From NCBI GenBank assembly GCA_002502855.1, contig DAQK01000029.1, forward strand, positions 11,871 to 75,870: a stretch of 64,000 bases of DNA. The letters run 5' to 3'. Below the pieces are notes generated by a model. The model was not told the origin of the DNA, ran no database searches, and saw only the letters and a list, made by a program, of their open reading frames with translations. This stretch comes from Methanobacterium sp. UBA279. GTDB taxonomy: Archaea > Methanobacteriota > Methanobacteria > Methanobacteriales > Methanobacteriaceae. This document shows positions 63,794 through 64,000 of the stretch, piece after piece; position 1 is the first letter of the stretch, and each line of letters starts with the position of its first letter. Made by a program: the position numbers and the translations under genes.

Positions 63794-64000
63794 GGTAATC
63801 AGTTTATATCCACTTTAAAAAATAGAATTGGTATTTAGGCTCTGTAGAAAACATATAAATTTGTACATAAGCTAGTATCAACTAAGATGATCTATAGGTG
63901 TTTTGGTCGAAGCAATATCCATTAAAGTTTATTTATGCATTTAGAGTGCTAAAACATCTTTACGGTCTTATAATCACGAATATTTCAAAGCATTAAAATT

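Overview
The window looks like a chromosomal segment of a hydrogenotrophic methanogen of the order Methanobacteriales, most likely Methanobacterium or a close relative. The reasons are an MTH865-family protein, a DUF2121-type methanogen protein, a REC-PAS regulator ending in a methanogen output domain, class III (QXSXEXXXL) pilin-like proteins with an A24 prepilin peptidase, archaeal phosphopantothenate synthetase, archaeal GatC and homoserine dehydrogenase/ACT pairs, bacterial-type UvrABC (known in this group), AT-rich intergenic DNA and archaeal TATA boxes. The genus is an inference.

Positions 1-19.8 kb are an accessory island. It opens with the 3'-truncated end of an AAA ATPase gene, then toxin-antitoxin modules and gene debris (PIN, signal peptidase and DNA polymerase fragments). 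A three-gene set follows: a zinc-ribbon membrane protein, a FAN1-like VRR-NUC nuclease with a SAP-like segment, and a pentapeptide-repeat ion channel. Next are an unknown 307-residue protein divergent from a one-polypeptide restriction-modification enzyme, an RloC/PrrC-like ATPase with a candidate anticodon-nuclease motif, and a frameshifted AbiTii-like pair. The island ends with a flavin reductase, a nitroreductase, a broken MarR gene and a broken MATE exporter. Inside the MATE gene lies a CRISPR-like mini-array: three perfect 29-bp repeats at an exact 66-bp period with two unrelated 37-bp spacers.

Positions 19.8-43.9 kb are mainly housekeeping: pheS, a CitG-family gene, hemB with an overlapping (frameshifted) HEPN/MNT pair, a MagIII-like glycosylase, aroC, tRNA-Thr(CGT), a broken MazEF-like pair, an MBL hydrolase, a DUF2121 protein, a DUF362 protein, uvrB-uvrA divergent from uvrC, a REC-PAS regulator, a KaiC/RAD55-like ATPase, a second ATPase paralogous to the one at the left edge, and an M42 peptidase. 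Both paralogous ATPase genes carry three palindromes at exactly 34-bp spacing around their TATA box, but with entirely different half-site sequences.

Positions 43.9-57.1 kb hold a pilus-like cell-surface system: class III pilins, large exported proteins and the A24 peptidase. Between these lie Dph6, an RNA-binding protein, a P-loop kinase-like protein and phosphopantothenate synthetase genes. Positions 57.2-63.8 kb hold pyrG, apgM, hom, an ACT-domain gene, gatC and asnB.

Two patterns run through the window. Small accessory genes carry many 1-nt frameshifts, often in homopolymers, while about 25 core genes are intact. Several genes also have their last codons plus stop codon re-duplicated just downstream (44.2, 51.0, 55.9 and 59.1 kb).
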